NCBI GenBank assembly: GCA_002348705.1
Contig: DEAU01000014.1
Span: 1 to 64,000 of the forward strand
Direction: 5' to 3'
DNA from: Candidatus Neomicrothrix sp. UBA2974
Lineage (GTDB): Bacteria; Actinomycetota; Acidimicrobiia; Acidimicrobiales; MedAcidi-G1
Length of the DNA: 64,000 nt
The notes under the pieces were generated by a model, which did no database searches, was not told the DNA's origin, and worked only from the letters and a program-made list of their open reading frames with translations. Shown piece by piece: positions 21,054 through 30,037 of this stretch; within the stretch, counting starts at the first letter, position 1, and each line of letters starts with the position of its first letter. The translations under genes and the position numbers were made by a program.

Positions 21054-22472
21054 CTAAACGAAGAGTTCGGAAAGGCGTTCTGCCTGGCCGGGGCGAACTA
21101 CCGCGACAACATGGTCTCGGGCCCGAAGGGTGCTACGTCCCCGGGCAATCTGGGGCTTGCCGTCGCGGATGATCGCCCCTATGAGGACGTCCTCGTGGAG
21201 CCCCAGCTCGGAAATGGCCCTGCCGTCGCAGGCGCATCCCGGAGCCACTGCAAACTCGAGGACTTCAGCATCGCCGTGGAGCGAGGTGGCGACCTCTGCC
21301 ACGGTCTCCGCTTTGCCACGAACAAAGCGCAGAACACTGTTGGCCATTGCTGTCCGTGGACTAATTGTCGCATCCACCTGATGCGCTTCGAGGAGGTCAA
21401 GCAACTGGAGTCGATGCACGACAGCGATCGTCTCCGGACCATCCTCCCCTCGAACCCGGCGGCCAGCCTCTTTTGCGTATAGACACGCCAAAACGTTTGC
21501 GTCATCGTGTCCAGTTAGCGCGACGACGACCCCGCGTTGTTTGGCCACGCCGGCATCGTCGAGAAGTGAAGCGTCGGTAATGTCACCGGGGTAGACGAGG
21601 ACACCCAATCTCTCCACAAGCTCGGCTGCCCGCTTTTCCCGCTTTTCGATAATCGCAACGTTCAGCCCTCGCTCGATGAGGGACTTGGCCAACATTTCAG
21701 CTGTTCTCCCACCACCGAGAAGCAGCGCGTTCTCAGGCATGTCGCGGGCAAGACCAAGATCCTCCGTGACCGATTCAAGTGCTCTTTTCTTGCAGATCAC
21801 GGTGAGGAGGTCAGCTTCACGAAGAGTCCAATCGCCGCGAGGAATAATGGTCAACTCCTCCTCACCGCCCGGATTTCGTCGCGTAATTGAACCAACGATG
21901 AAATCCCAGTCGGGTTCTAGGCGCTGCCCGAGGTTACGTAATGACTCACCCACAAGAGGTGCGTGGCCGGGCAAACGAGCGCTGAGGACGACTACTTCTC
22001 CCCCAGCCATTTCATTGACTTCAAGTGCCCCGGGATATGCGAGAAGGCTGAGAACGGCTTGCGCCACCTCCTCATCTGGATCGATGACCAGGTGCTCTTT
22101 CGCATCTGCGAAAAGAGCTGTTGATTGCGCCCGGCGCAATGCCCGGGATTCGACGCGGACGACTGTCTTTTTGACCCCGACATTGCGTGCCAGTAACGCA
22201 CAGAGAATATTGATCTCATCACCATGGGTAACCGCGACTAGAAGGTCAGCCTCTTCGACACGAGCCTGATGAAGGACGTCCGGATCTGTTCCGCTGCCAT
22301 GGATTTTGAGAACGTCGAGACCCTCCATCTCCTGTTCGAGTTGGCGATAACGCTCACCATTCAACTCGATCAGTACGACGTCGTGATTTTGGCTACTTAA
22401 TCGGTCCGCGACGTAGGTACCGACTTCACCTGCACCCACCACGATGATTTTCACAAGAGGATCATCCCGCAT
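21054..22472 (-). CDS. trkA: Trk system potassium transporter regulatory subunit TrkA
   Basis: About 472 residues from the ATG at 22472; a GTG at 22454 directly before KIIVVGAGEVG is equally plausible, while the longer open frame to 22547 adds an unlikely leader. Two consecutive NAD-binding RCK modules are present: KIIVVGAGEVGTYVADRL at the start and NALLLGGGRTAEMLAKSL near the middle. Each is followed by a TrkA_C domain (EVVVLSARLPGHAPLVG; EVLEFAVAPGCACDGRAI). It is a cytoplasmic ring-forming regulator that opens TrkH in response to nucleotides. It is encoded just upstream of two trkH genes, so it may gate both or a mixed pair. Confidence 0.94.
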   Translation of the reverse strand: MRDDPLVKIIVVGAGEVGTYVADRLSSQNHDVVLIELNGERYRQLEQEMEGLDVLKIHGSGTDPDVLHQARVEEADLLVAVTHGDEINILCALLARNVGVKKTVVRVESRALRRAQSTALFADAKEHLVIDPDEEVAQAVLSLLAYPGALEVNEMAGGEVVVLSARLPGHAPLVGESLRNLGQRLEPDWDFIVGSITRRNPGGEEELTIIPRGDWTLREADLLTVICKKRALESVTEDLGLARDMPENALLLGGGRTAEMLAKSLIERGLNVAIIEKREKRAAELVERLGVLVYPGDITDASLLDDAGVAKQRGVVVALTGHDDANVLACLYAKEAGRRVRGEDGPETIAVVHRLQLLDLLEAHQVDATISPRTAMANSVLRFVRGKAETVAEVATSLHGDAEVLEFAVAPGCACDGRAISELGLHEDVLIGAIIRDGKPQIARGRSTLRARDHVVAVVRPGQAERLSELFV

Positions 22473-22569
22473 ACGTGAGGCTCGCGGGTGGCACGCCAGA
22501 AAAACCCAATGTCTGGAGGCCGGCGAAACTGTGCCAGCGAGGCCCAAAGGCCGCTACAACCACTGGAAC

Positions 22570-23196
22570 TTAGGGACGGACCAGACCCACCTCTGTGACA
22601 ACTAGGTGCAATGGCACATCCCATGGGCGTGGATCGATAGCCGAAACCACCTGAAATTCGTGACAGAGACCAATCAGCAATGGAACGGGTGCCTGGCACT
22701 TGCGTTCCTCGCTCTCGGAGACAGAACTGTGTCGTCGGACCACTCCGGAAAATGTTCGGTCGTAATAACCACCACCATGCCCAATGCGGTTTCCCTGAAC
22801 ATCTACCGCCACCAACGGAACAAGAACTACATCCAGGTCCCGCGGACTGACTTCAAGCCCGCGGTGCGGCTGACGAATGCCAAAGGGGCCGTCAACCAGT
22901 TCACCGTCTGGAATCATGAACCGCAGCGGTTCCCCGGGGGTGGTAATCGGGAGAGCAATTTGCTTCTCATCCAGGCCCGTAAGGAGTTCCGAAGGGTCAA
23001 TCTCTCCTCGTACTCCAACATATGCACCGATATTCGTAGCGCCGACCAGCTCAGGCAATCCTCGAAGACGCTCCACCACCAGTGAGGAATTGAGCGCGAC
23101 GTCTCTGAAAGAAAGGGCTCGCCTGCGCATCAGCAGCCCGTCCCGAAGAGCTTTCAAATCGTTCGAGCAGTCGGTCACAGCTCTATCGTCTCCCAT
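22570..23196 (-). CDS. 5-formyltetrahydrofolate cyclo-ligase
   Basis: About 208 residues from the ATG at 23196; the open frame continues to 23313 but the extra 39 residues do not fit the family. It converts 5-formyl-THF to 5,10-methenyl-THF with ATP. Family marks are the basic N-terminal LRDGLLMRRRAL, DVVLVPLVAVDVQGNRIGHGGGYYDR (G-x-G-x-G-Y-Y-D-R nucleotide/folate loop) and the C-terminal PRPWDVPLHLVVTE. It is upstream of trkA on the same strand with a gap of roughly 100 bases, and divergent from the pyrophosphatase gene. An inverted repeat lies 16 bases upstream of its start. Confidence 0.92.
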   Translation of the reverse strand: MGDDRAVTDCSNDLKALRDGLLMRRRALSFRDVALNSSLVVERLRGLPELVGATNIGAYVGVRGEIDPSELLTGLDEKQIALPITTPGEPLRFMIPDGELVDGPFGIRQPHRGLEVSPRDLDVVLVPLVAVDVQGNRIGHGGGYYDRTFSGVVRRHSSVSESEERKCQAPVPLLIGLCHEFQVVSAIDPRPWDVPLHLVVTEVGLVRP

Positions 23197-23211
23197 AGAC
23201 CGTCCATGAGG

Positions 23212-23232
23212 TGTGTCGGAGTACCGGACACA
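23212..23232. promoter_or_regulatory. Inverted repeat in the cyclo-ligase/pyrophosphatase divergent region
   Basis: TGTGTC at 23212-23217 and GACACA at 23227-23232 are perfect complements, with inner GG/CC pairs, one bulged G and an AGTA loop. The element lies within the 189-base divergent intergenic region, 16 bases upstream of the cyclo-ligase ATG. It could be a repressor operator or a leader hairpin; no family is assigned. Confidence 0.35.
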
Positions 23233-23385
23233 TCTGTCAGCGCATGTCAGTTCCGTGAGGCGTCTCTCACTAGAGTCAAACGGGTTCTGGTGCGGAGCAG
23301 TAGTAACCGACAAGCACCGGAATCCCGTCCGCCCAATGGAAACGGCGGGTGGTAATCCGTTCCCGATACCTGAGGAGATCCTTCC

Positions 23386-25482
23386 TTGGACGCCATCCCA
23401 TATCTAGCAGGAGCGGCAGCCCTCTTAGGCCTAATGCTCGCTGGTTATTTCTTCAACAACGTCAAAGCGGCGCCACCTGGCGACGAACGCATGACATTTT
23501 TGATGACCGAGATTCAGAAGGGGGCACGCGCCTTTCTGAAGAAGGAGTACAGCTGGGTATCGGCCTTCGTAGTAGTCATGGCTGTCCTCATCGCTGTACT
23601 GATCGCACCGGCGGCCGCTGTCACCTATGTCATCGGTGCCGTGCTGTCGGCCTTAGCGGGTTACGTCGGAATGACCGTGGCCACCATGGCTAACGCTCGA
23701 ACCACTGAGGCTGCAAAGGACGGTCCTTCCCGCGCTTTACCAATTGCCTTTAGGGGCGGTGCAGTTATGGGGTTCTCCGTAGCCGGACTGGCCCTTTTAG
23801 GCCTAATGACGGTCTACATCGTCTTCGTCCTGGCTATCAAGGTGGATGATGCCTTTGAAGTCGTCACTGCTTACGGCCTCGGCGCCTCGTCTATTGCCCT
23901 CTTTTCCCGGGTAGGTGGCGGCATCTACACGAAGGCCGCCGATGTCGGCGCAGACCTAGTCGGGAAGGTCGAGGCAGGTATCCCCGAAGACGATCCGCGG
24001 AACCCGGCGACCATCGCCGACAATGTTGGCGACAATGTTGGCGACGTGGCGGGAATGGGCGCAGACCTCTTTGAAAGCTACGCCGGGTCGATCCTTGCTC
24101 CAATCTCGCTGGTGGCCTTCGCCCTTGGCTTGAGCGCTGAGGACGCGGGCGCTGCCACGAACATCTCACTGCTTAGTTTCCCGATAGCAGTCGCCCTTGC
24201 CGGCATGGTCGCCTCAATCATTGGCTCCTTCTTGGTCAAGGGCGGAACGTCGACCGACACGAAGGCTCTCTCGCGTGCACTGCATATGGGTACCAACGTG
24301 GCCATGGGTCTTACCGTGCTGGCGACGCTTGGCATTGCTGCATGGCTGTTTGGTGACAACGAATCATTCGACAGCCCAATGGGCCTCGCCATGGCGGTCA
24401 TCGGCGGACTTCTGGTGGGCTGGGCCCTCGGCAAGACTGCCGAGTACTACACCTCTGACCACTTCGGGCCAGTCAAGAAGATCGCAGGGCAGACCGAGAC
24501 TGGTCCCGCCACGACGATCCTCGGCGGGATATCGGCTGGAATGGTCTCTGTCGCTGCGTCAGTGGCGCTCTTGGCCGTGGGCGTCGCCATTGCCTATTGG
24601 GGCGGAGAGATGGCATTCGACTCCATCGGTTCCCTCGATGGAGGTATCTACGGCATAGCTGTCGCCGCCATAGGAATGCTTGCGACCACGGGGGTTGTTG
24701 TCTCGGTGGACGCATACGGCCCGATAGCTGATAACGCCGGCGGGATCGCCGAGATGGCCGAGTTGGATCCTTCCGTCCGCGAGGTCACCGATGCACTGGA
24801 CTCCCTCGGCAACACGACCGCAGCAGTGGCCAAGGGATTCGCTGTTGGCTCAGCAGCCCTCACAGCACTCGCCCTTTTTAAAAGCTTCGAATTTGCCATA
24901 GCACAAGCAGGAGGCTCTCTGTCTCTCAACGTCGGAGATGTCGAGGTGTTCATTGGCCTTTTCCTCGGAGCCATGCTGCCATTCCTCTTTGCCGCTCTCA
25001 CTATTGACGCAGTGGGTCGTGCTGCTCAAGAGATGATCGAAGAGGTGCGCCGCCAGTTTCGAGAAATTCCCGGGCTTCGGGATGGCCAACCTGGCGTAAA
25101 TCCTGATTCGGCTCGCTGCGTGGCAATCTCGACCTCTGCTTCCCTCAAAGAAATGCTTATACCTGGTGCTTTGGCTGTCGTCGTGCCTCTCATCCTTGGA
25201 TTCATCAGTGTTAATGCCCTCGGAGGCTTCCTGGCTGGCGCCTTAGTAGCTGGTTTTTGTCTGGCCATCTTTATGGCAAACGCCGGTGGAGCCTGGGACA
25301 ACGCCAAGAAATACATCGAGACCGGCTACCACGGCGGCAAGGGCTCCGATTGCCATAAGGCCGCTGTGGTTGGAGACACCGTGGGCGACCCATTCAAGGA
25401 CACCTCCGGCCCGTCCATGAACATTCTCATCAAGGTGATGACGATTGTTTCGCTTGTCTTCGCGTCGGCGTTCGTGGGGTGA
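23386..25482 (+). CDS. hppA: Membrane-bound ion-translocating pyrophosphatase, K+-dependent type
   Basis: A 698-residue polytopic enzyme that couples pyrophosphate hydrolysis to ion pumping. The start is TTG, fixed by GAGGAG at 23372-23377. Substrate-site motifs are present: the DDPRNPATIADNVGDNVGDVAGMGAD region and the late GDTVGDPFKDTSGP. The diagnostic loop reads GNTTAAVAKG, with Ala (not Lys) at the position that decides potassium dependence, so K+ is expected as a cofactor. The helix-6 gate glutamate is in LFESY, as in Na+-pumping Thermotoga-type enzymes and unlike the plant H+ pump. Together these favour a K+-dependent Na+ (or Na+/H+) pump, but an H+ pump is not excluded. It neighbours the Trk genes across the divergent cyclo-ligase. 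Confidence 0.95.
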   Translation: MDAIPYLAGAAALLGLMLAGYFFNNVKAAPPGDERMTFLMTEIQKGARAFLKKEYSWVSAFVVVMAVLIAVLIAPAAAVTYVIGAVLSALAGYVGMTVATMANARTTEAAKDGPSRALPIAFRGGAVMGFSVAGLALLGLMTVYIVFVLAIKVDDAFEVVTAYGLGASSIALFSRVGGGIYTKAADVGADLVGKVEAGIPEDDPRNPATIADNVGDNVGDVAGMGADLFESYAGSILAPISLVAFALGLSAEDAGAATNISLLSFPIAVALAGMVASIIGSFLVKGGTSTDTKALSRALHMGTNVAMGLTVLATLGIAAWLFGDNESFDSPMGLAMAVIGGLLVGWALGKTAEYYTSDHFGPVKKIAGQTETGPATTILGGISAGMVSVAASVALLAVGVAIAYWGGEMAFDSIGSLDGGIYGIAVAAIGMLATTGVVVSVDAYGPIADNAGGIAEMAELDPSVREVTDALDSLGNTTAAVAKGFAVGSAALTALALFKSFEFAIAQAGGSLSLNVGDVEVFIGLFLGAMLPFLFAALTIDAVGRAAQEMIEEVRRQFREIPGLRDGQPGVNPDSARCVAISTSASLKEMLIPGALAVVVPLILGFISVNALGGFLAGALVAGFCLAIFMANAGGAWDNAKKYIETGYHGGKGSDCHKAAVVGDTVGDPFKDTSGPSMNILIKVMTIVSLVFASAFVG

Positions 25483-25517
25483 CGATGCGTTGACCGAACA
25501 GGCGTTGCGGTTCTGCC

Positions 25518-25541
25518 GCGAGTGAAATAGACGTCACTCGC
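25518..25541. terminator. Hairpin between convergent hppA and M23 genes
   Basis: GCGAGTGA (25518-25525) and TCACTCGC (25534-25541) form a perfect 8-bp stem with an 8-base loop. It sits in the 135-base gap between the ends of two convergent genes, the expected place for a bidirectional terminator. There is no T-tract, so the termination role is inferred from position only. Confidence 0.4.
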
Positions 25542-25617
25542 TAGCTGGGATTCCTTGGAGCCCCACTCTGTTGACGCGATTCAGGCGCACAGAGCCCTGA
25601 CAGCTAAAAACCTGCCA

Positions 25618-26787
25618 TCACCCAGGCAGCACAATCATCGGGTCCTTGGGTTCCCCACCAGTCCGGACCTCAAAGTGGAGGTGGGGCCCGGTCGACCACC
25701 CGGTGGAACCACACTCACCAATCACATCACCCTTATCGACCGAGTATCCGGCCGAGACGTGCATCGTCTCCTGATGTGCGTACAGGGTGATGACCGGTCC
25801 TTCGTGCTCTATGAGAACCACGTTGCCGTAGCCGTTTTTCCATCCAGCGAAAATCACCTTTCCCGCCTTGGCCGCCCATATGGGCTGACCCCGGACACAG
25901 CCAATATCCACGCCGTTGTGCTGCCGCAACGTGCCGAATATCGGGTGAATGCGAGGGCCAAAGCCGGATCCGATACTTCCCTTCATTGGCATGATGAAGC
26001 CCTGGCCTGATTCCTTGGTCAGATCCGGAGCCGACTTGCGAAGCTCTTCAGCGATCAAATTGTCGATCAAGATCGCCATCAGGTACTCCTCGCGTTCAAA
26101 TTTTCGTATCTGCTCCTCGTACTCCGCAATCCGGTCGCGAAGTTCGTCCTGGACGTTCTGTTTGGCCGCTATGCGACGGTCAAGCACCCGAACCGATGAC
26201 TCAAGTTCACGTTGCCGTTCCTCGGCATCTCGGATTGCCACGTCCGCCGCCAGGGCAACGTCCTCCAGGTCCGATTCAAGTGCACGCATCCGATCCACCA
26301 GATCGCCTCGGTCGCCGGTCACCGCCCCCAAGATGGCCGCCCGACGCACGCCTTCAGTCAGGTCTTCGGCCGCCAGCAGGCTTCCTGGTCGCATCTGACT
26401 GATATAAACGTCAACGGCGAGTTCCTGAATCCTTCGCCGCAAATCTGCGACCTCATCTCGGATCTCGTCGGCCTGAACCCAGCGGAGGGTAGCCTCCGCT
26501 TCTGCGGCCTCGATTGCCTGTCGTGCAGCCAGAATCCGGGACTCTTGGAGTGCCACGACTTCGTCGAGAGACTGGAGAGCATCTGAGATCTCTTCGTCAG
26601 CAGCCTCAACGAGCTCAAGTTCCTCGGCGACATCAGCTGCCAGATTCTTGGCAGCAACACGCTTGTCACGGGCATCGCGGATCGATTCGGTGTCCTCAAC
26701 GGCGATTACTGGCCCCCCAAGCAGAAAGGTTCCTAGACCAACCGCCGCCAGGGCCGCGAGGACCAGCCGAGGACGAGAAACGGCCAC
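25618..26787 (-). CDS. M23 family metallopeptidase with coiled-coil (EnvC/NlpD-like)
   Basis: A 389-residue exported cell-wall hydrolase or hydrolase activator. It has a signal peptide of about 30 residues (hydrophobic LAALAAVGLGTFLLGGPVIA), a long charged heptad-rich coiled coil at about 35-245, then a LytM/peptidase M23 domain. Zinc ligands of an active enzyme are visible: the H-x3-D of HNGVDIG near 287 and HLHFEV near 365. It is therefore probably catalytically competent, cutting peptidoglycan cross-bridges during division or growth. It is a single gene, convergent with hppA and divergent from the CoA-transferase gene. Confidence 0.92.
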   Translation of the reverse strand: MAVSRPRLVLAALAAVGLGTFLLGGPVIAVEDTESIRDARDKRVAAKNLAADVAEELELVEAADEEISDALQSLDEVVALQESRILAARQAIEAAEAEATLRWVQADEIRDEVADLRRRIQELAVDVYISQMRPGSLLAAEDLTEGVRRAAILGAVTGDRGDLVDRMRALESDLEDVALAADVAIRDAEERQRELESSVRVLDRRIAAKQNVQDELRDRIAEYEEQIRKFEREEYLMAILIDNLIAEELRKSAPDLTKESGQGFIMPMKGSIGSGFGPRIHPIFGTLRQHNGVDIGCVRGQPIWAAKAGKVIFAGWKNGYGNVVLIEHEGPVITLYAHQETMHVSAGYSVDKGDVIGECGSTGWSTGPHLHFEVRTGGEPKDPMIVLPG

Positions 26788-26888
26788 GGCCGAAGGGTAG
26801 CTCCAGTCTCCTCAAGAGTTAGCCCCACGTACTCTCTTTCTGTCCGATTCTCAACTAGTACACCAAGCGGTGGTAGACCCGGGGCGCC

Positions 26889-29279
26889 ATGCTGAGTACC
26901 CACCGACCCCTCGCAGACCTCCGGGTTCTCGAGCTCACTGATGTTCGCGGCGATCTCTGCGGACGCCTGCTGTCTGATCTCGGGGCCGACGTGCTTCGAA
27001 TAGAACCACCCAACGGTGCTGGTAGTCGTCAGCGGCCGCCGTTTGCTCCGGATGGCGCTTCTCTCCACTTCGCTGCTCGAAACTCCAGCAAGCGAAGCGC
27101 TGTCATGGATCTGTCGGACCCGGACGCCCGGGATGACTTCTTGGCGTTGGTAAGAGAAGCAGACGTGCTCATTGAGTCCAGACCCCCAGGAGCCCTCGAT
27201 CATTTAGGTATCGGTCCTTCAGTCCTGCTGGCTGTCAACCCGGACCTCGTCGTTGCTTCGCTAAGTGACTTCGGACAGAGCGGACCCGATCGCGACATGG
27301 TCGCAACCGACGACGTCTTGTTTGGATTATCCGGTTGGCTTCATTTGAGTGGCACACCGGACAAGCCCCCGTTACTCCTGCCGGGCGCCCTGGCATCCGA
27401 TGCTCTAGGTGTCGCCGGTGCCTTCGCTGTGCTTGTCGCCCTCGTGCAGCGGGGTCGTGGTGGTGGCGGCCAGCACCTAGATGTGTCGGCACTCGAGGCG
27501 CTAGCCCAAATGAACACATGGGGCATAGCAAATGCGAGCGACACCCTAAACCGTGGCTCGACCCCACCAACAGTTCGTTCAGGGGATAGCCCTATGTATC
27601 CGACGATCGACTGCCTCGATGGGAAAGTCCGATTGGTGGTAATCGCCCCCGGGCAGTGGCGAGCGCTATGGGAATGGATGGGCTCGCCCGAGGCTTTCGC
27701 AGACGATTATTGGACAGACTTCTTCAACCGTCTCATGAACCTTGACGTCCTCAACCCGCTCTACGCCGAGCACTGGACCACACTGCCTATGGTGGAGGGC
27801 TGCCGGGAAGCACAGCGCAGGGGCATCGTGGCCACCCCTCTTCTCTCACCAGCAGACATCCTGACGGACGAACACTTTGCTTCCCGTGGCACATTTACGA
27901 CAGTCGAGATTTCCCCCGGCGCAGAGGCGCGTCTCTTGTCGACACCAATAGAAATTGATGGCCGCCGGATCGGCCGTCACCGACGCGCACCGCAATTGGG
28001 TGAGCACGACGCTGTCTTTGAGGGACCCCACTTCGAGTACTCGTCGAGCTTGGGCCCAACATCGGACCTCCCGCTACGAGGCCTTCGTGTTGCCGATTTT
28101 GGTCACGGCGGGGTTGGCGTGGAATGCGCACGTATTCTCGCCGAATACGGTGCCGATGTCGTCAAGATTGAAAGTCACGCCTATCCAGACTTCATTCGCA
28201 CTGTGCTTGGTACCGAGATGACAGCTTCGTTCGCCTCGTCAAGCCGCAATAAACGTTGCCTCGGGATCGATTTGAAGCATCCCGAGGCAGGCGAGATTCT
28301 TGAACGACTCGTCGACTGGGCCGACGTCTTGGTGGAGAACAACTCCACCGGAACAATGGTTCGGCTGGGACTCAGCTGGGAGGAAATCCACCAGCAAAAC
28401 TCCTCGCTAGTCATGGTTAGCAGCCAGTTGATGGGCTCCCGCGGCATTCAAGCCTCCTGGAGTGGTTACGGGCCCACCATCCAGACAACTGGCGGACTTA
28501 GTTGGTTGTGGGCGTTCGCCGATGACGAAGGTCCCCCGGGGAGTAACGCAATCCATCCTGACCACCTCGCAGGACGGATATGCGCAGTCGGCGCCGTGGC
28601 GGCCATAATCGGCCGAGAACGAGGCGCCACAGGTTCGCATGTGGAAGTGGCACAAGTTGAATCGTTGATGGCGACTCTGGCCGATTTGTTCCTAGCGGAA
28701 GATCTTTCGCCAGGATCGATCCGGCCCCGGGGTAATGATTCGCCAGAGGGTGCTCCATGGGGCGTCTACCCTTGCGCTGGCGAGGAACGCTGGGTTGTTA
28801 TTTGCGTCCGCGACGACACGGACTGGGCTGGTCTCCAACGGGCGATGGGGGAACCGGAGTGGTCAAAGGCACCCGGGCTTCGCAACTTCATAGGCCGGGA
28901 CGCCGGCCGAAGAACACTCGACGAGCAGATATCGAAGTGGACCGCTGGGCTTACTCCATCCGAGGTCCAAAGGCGTTGCCAACTCGAAAACGTCCCGGCA
29001 GGCCGGATGATGAGCACTGTTGAGCAACTTGAGGATCCACATCTCCTAGACCGCGGGTTCCTTGCTCAAATCGCCCAACAAGGACTCGTCGGCGACTACA
29101 CCCTCTTTGAGGGTTCGTGTTTCACGGGATCGGAAATGGGCTCACCGCGTCAGGAGCAAGCACCACTTATCGGAGAACACACTTGGCGGTTCTGCGTCGA
29201 GGACCTAGGCATTGAACCAAACAGGGTTGAAGCGCTGCTCAGCAGTGGTGCCCTCGAGGCACTCGACGAGCCGGACTGA
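26889..29279 (+). CDS. Double-domain CaiB/BaiF CoA-transferase
   Basis: A 796-residue protein, about twice the usual 400 of family III CoA-transferases. Two complete CaiB-like halves are fused: residues 1-390 (LADLRVLELTDVRGDLCGRLL start) and about 398-790 (LPLRGLRVADFGHGGVG start). Each half keeps the catalytic-Asp region: SDALGVAGAFAVLVAL (Asp171) and PDHLAGRICAVGAVAAI (about Asp557). Such enzymes move CoA between carboxylic acids or racemise 2-methylacyl-CoAs; the substrate is unknown. Family members work as interlocked dimers, so the fusion could be an internal pseudo-dimer. It is followed 14 bases later by a TylF-like methyltransferase gene. Confidence 0.9.
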   Translation: MLSTHRPLADLRVLELTDVRGDLCGRLLSDLGADVLRIEPPNGAGSRQRPPFAPDGASLHFAARNSSKRSAVMDLSDPDARDDFLALVREADVLIESRPPGALDHLGIGPSVLLAVNPDLVVASLSDFGQSGPDRDMVATDDVLFGLSGWLHLSGTPDKPPLLLPGALASDALGVAGAFAVLVALVQRGRGGGGQHLDVSALEALAQMNTWGIANASDTLNRGSTPPTVRSGDSPMYPTIDCLDGKVRLVVIAPGQWRALWEWMGSPEAFADDYWTDFFNRLMNLDVLNPLYAEHWTTLPMVEGCREAQRRGIVATPLLSPADILTDEHFASRGTFTTVEISPGAEARLLSTPIEIDGRRIGRHRRAPQLGEHDAVFEGPHFEYSSSLGPTSDLPLRGLRVADFGHGGVGVECARILAEYGADVVKIESHAYPDFIRTVLGTEMTASFASSSRNKRCLGIDLKHPEAGEILERLVDWADVLVENNSTGTMVRLGLSWEEIHQQNSSLVMVSSQLMGSRGIQASWSGYGPTIQTTGGLSWLWAFADDEGPPGSNAIHPDHLAGRICAVGAVAAIIGRERGATGSHVEVAQVESLMATLADLFLAEDLSPGSIRPRGNDSPEGAPWGVYPCAGEERWVVICVRDDTDWAGLQRAMGEPEWSKAPGLRNFIGRDAGRRTLDEQISKWTAGLTPSEVQRRCQLENVPAGRMMSTVEQLEDPHLLDRGFLAQIAQQGLVGDYTLFEGSCFTGSEMGSPRQEQAPLIGEHTWRFCVEDLGIEPNRVEALLSSGALEALDEPD

Positions 29280-29293
29280 AGCGCAGGCCCGCC

Positions 29294-30037
29294 GTGGACG
29301 AAAGTGAGATCGCCAGACTCCGATTTAGCTACCTAGACCTCCTCGTTGGATGCCTATGTCGGGATCTTTTCCCCGAGGCGGAACCCGATGTCGATCCATC
29401 GACCCGGAGCGAGGGCCGCGATTGGCCGGCTCACGCTGAGACCATGATCGGGCGTCGACGTCTCGAAAACCTGTTAGAGAGCCTTGCCGCCGTGCTCACT
29501 GCTGACATTCCCGGGGATTTGGCCGAAACTGGGGTCTGGCGCGGAGGCGCCACAATCCTCATGCGAGCCGCTCTGCTCGCGTGGGGCGATGTCGACCGTC
29601 TTGTCTGGGTCATTGATTCTTTTCAGGGTCTGCCGACTCCCGATCCTGACCGATGGCCCGCAGATGCTGATCTCGACCTTTCTGGAATCGAAGCCCTGTC
29701 GGTTTCAAGGGCTGAGGTCGAGACGGCCTTTGCCAGATACGGCCTCCTTGATGACCAGTTGAGATTCCTTGAGGGATGGTTTTCCGACACCCTGCCCTCA
29801 GCGCCAATCGGCCAACTGGCTCTCCTGCGACTAGACGGTGACCTCTACCAATCAACGTGGGAGTCGCTGACACACCTCTACCCTCGGCTCTCGCCCGGAG
29901 GGATTCTGATCGTCGACGACTATGGGGCATTCGAATCTTGCCGTCGAGCAGTTTCCGAGTTCCGGGAACAACACGGTATTCGGGAACCGATCAACAAAGT
30001 GGACTGGACCGGGGTGTGGTGGCAGAAAGAACAATGA
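29294..30037 (+). CDS. TylF/MycF-type O-methyltransferase
   Basis: A 247-residue SAM-dependent methyltransferase with a GTG start. The macrocin O-methyltransferase family is marked by DLAETGVWRGGATILMRA (SAM loop), WVIDSFQGLPTP, and the metal-binding LRLDGDLYQSTWESL plus PGGILIVDDYGAFESCR. Relatives methylate sugar hydroxyls in antibiotics and surface glycans. Its stop overlaps the next methyltransferase start by four bases, indicating coupled expression. The acceptor may be a sugar of the envelope glycan, but this is a family-based inference. Confidence 0.9.
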   Translation: MDESEIARLRFSYLDLLVGCLCRDLFPEAEPDVDPSTRSEGRDWPAHAETMIGRRRLENLLESLAAVLTADIPGDLAETGVWRGGATILMRAALLAWGDVDRLVWVIDSFQGLPTPDPDRWPADADLDLSGIEALSVSRAEVETAFARYGLLDDQLRFLEGWFSDTLPSAPIGQLALLRLDGDLYQSTWESLTHLYPRLSPGGILIVDDYGAFESCRRAVSEFREQHGIREPINKVDWTGVWWQKEQ

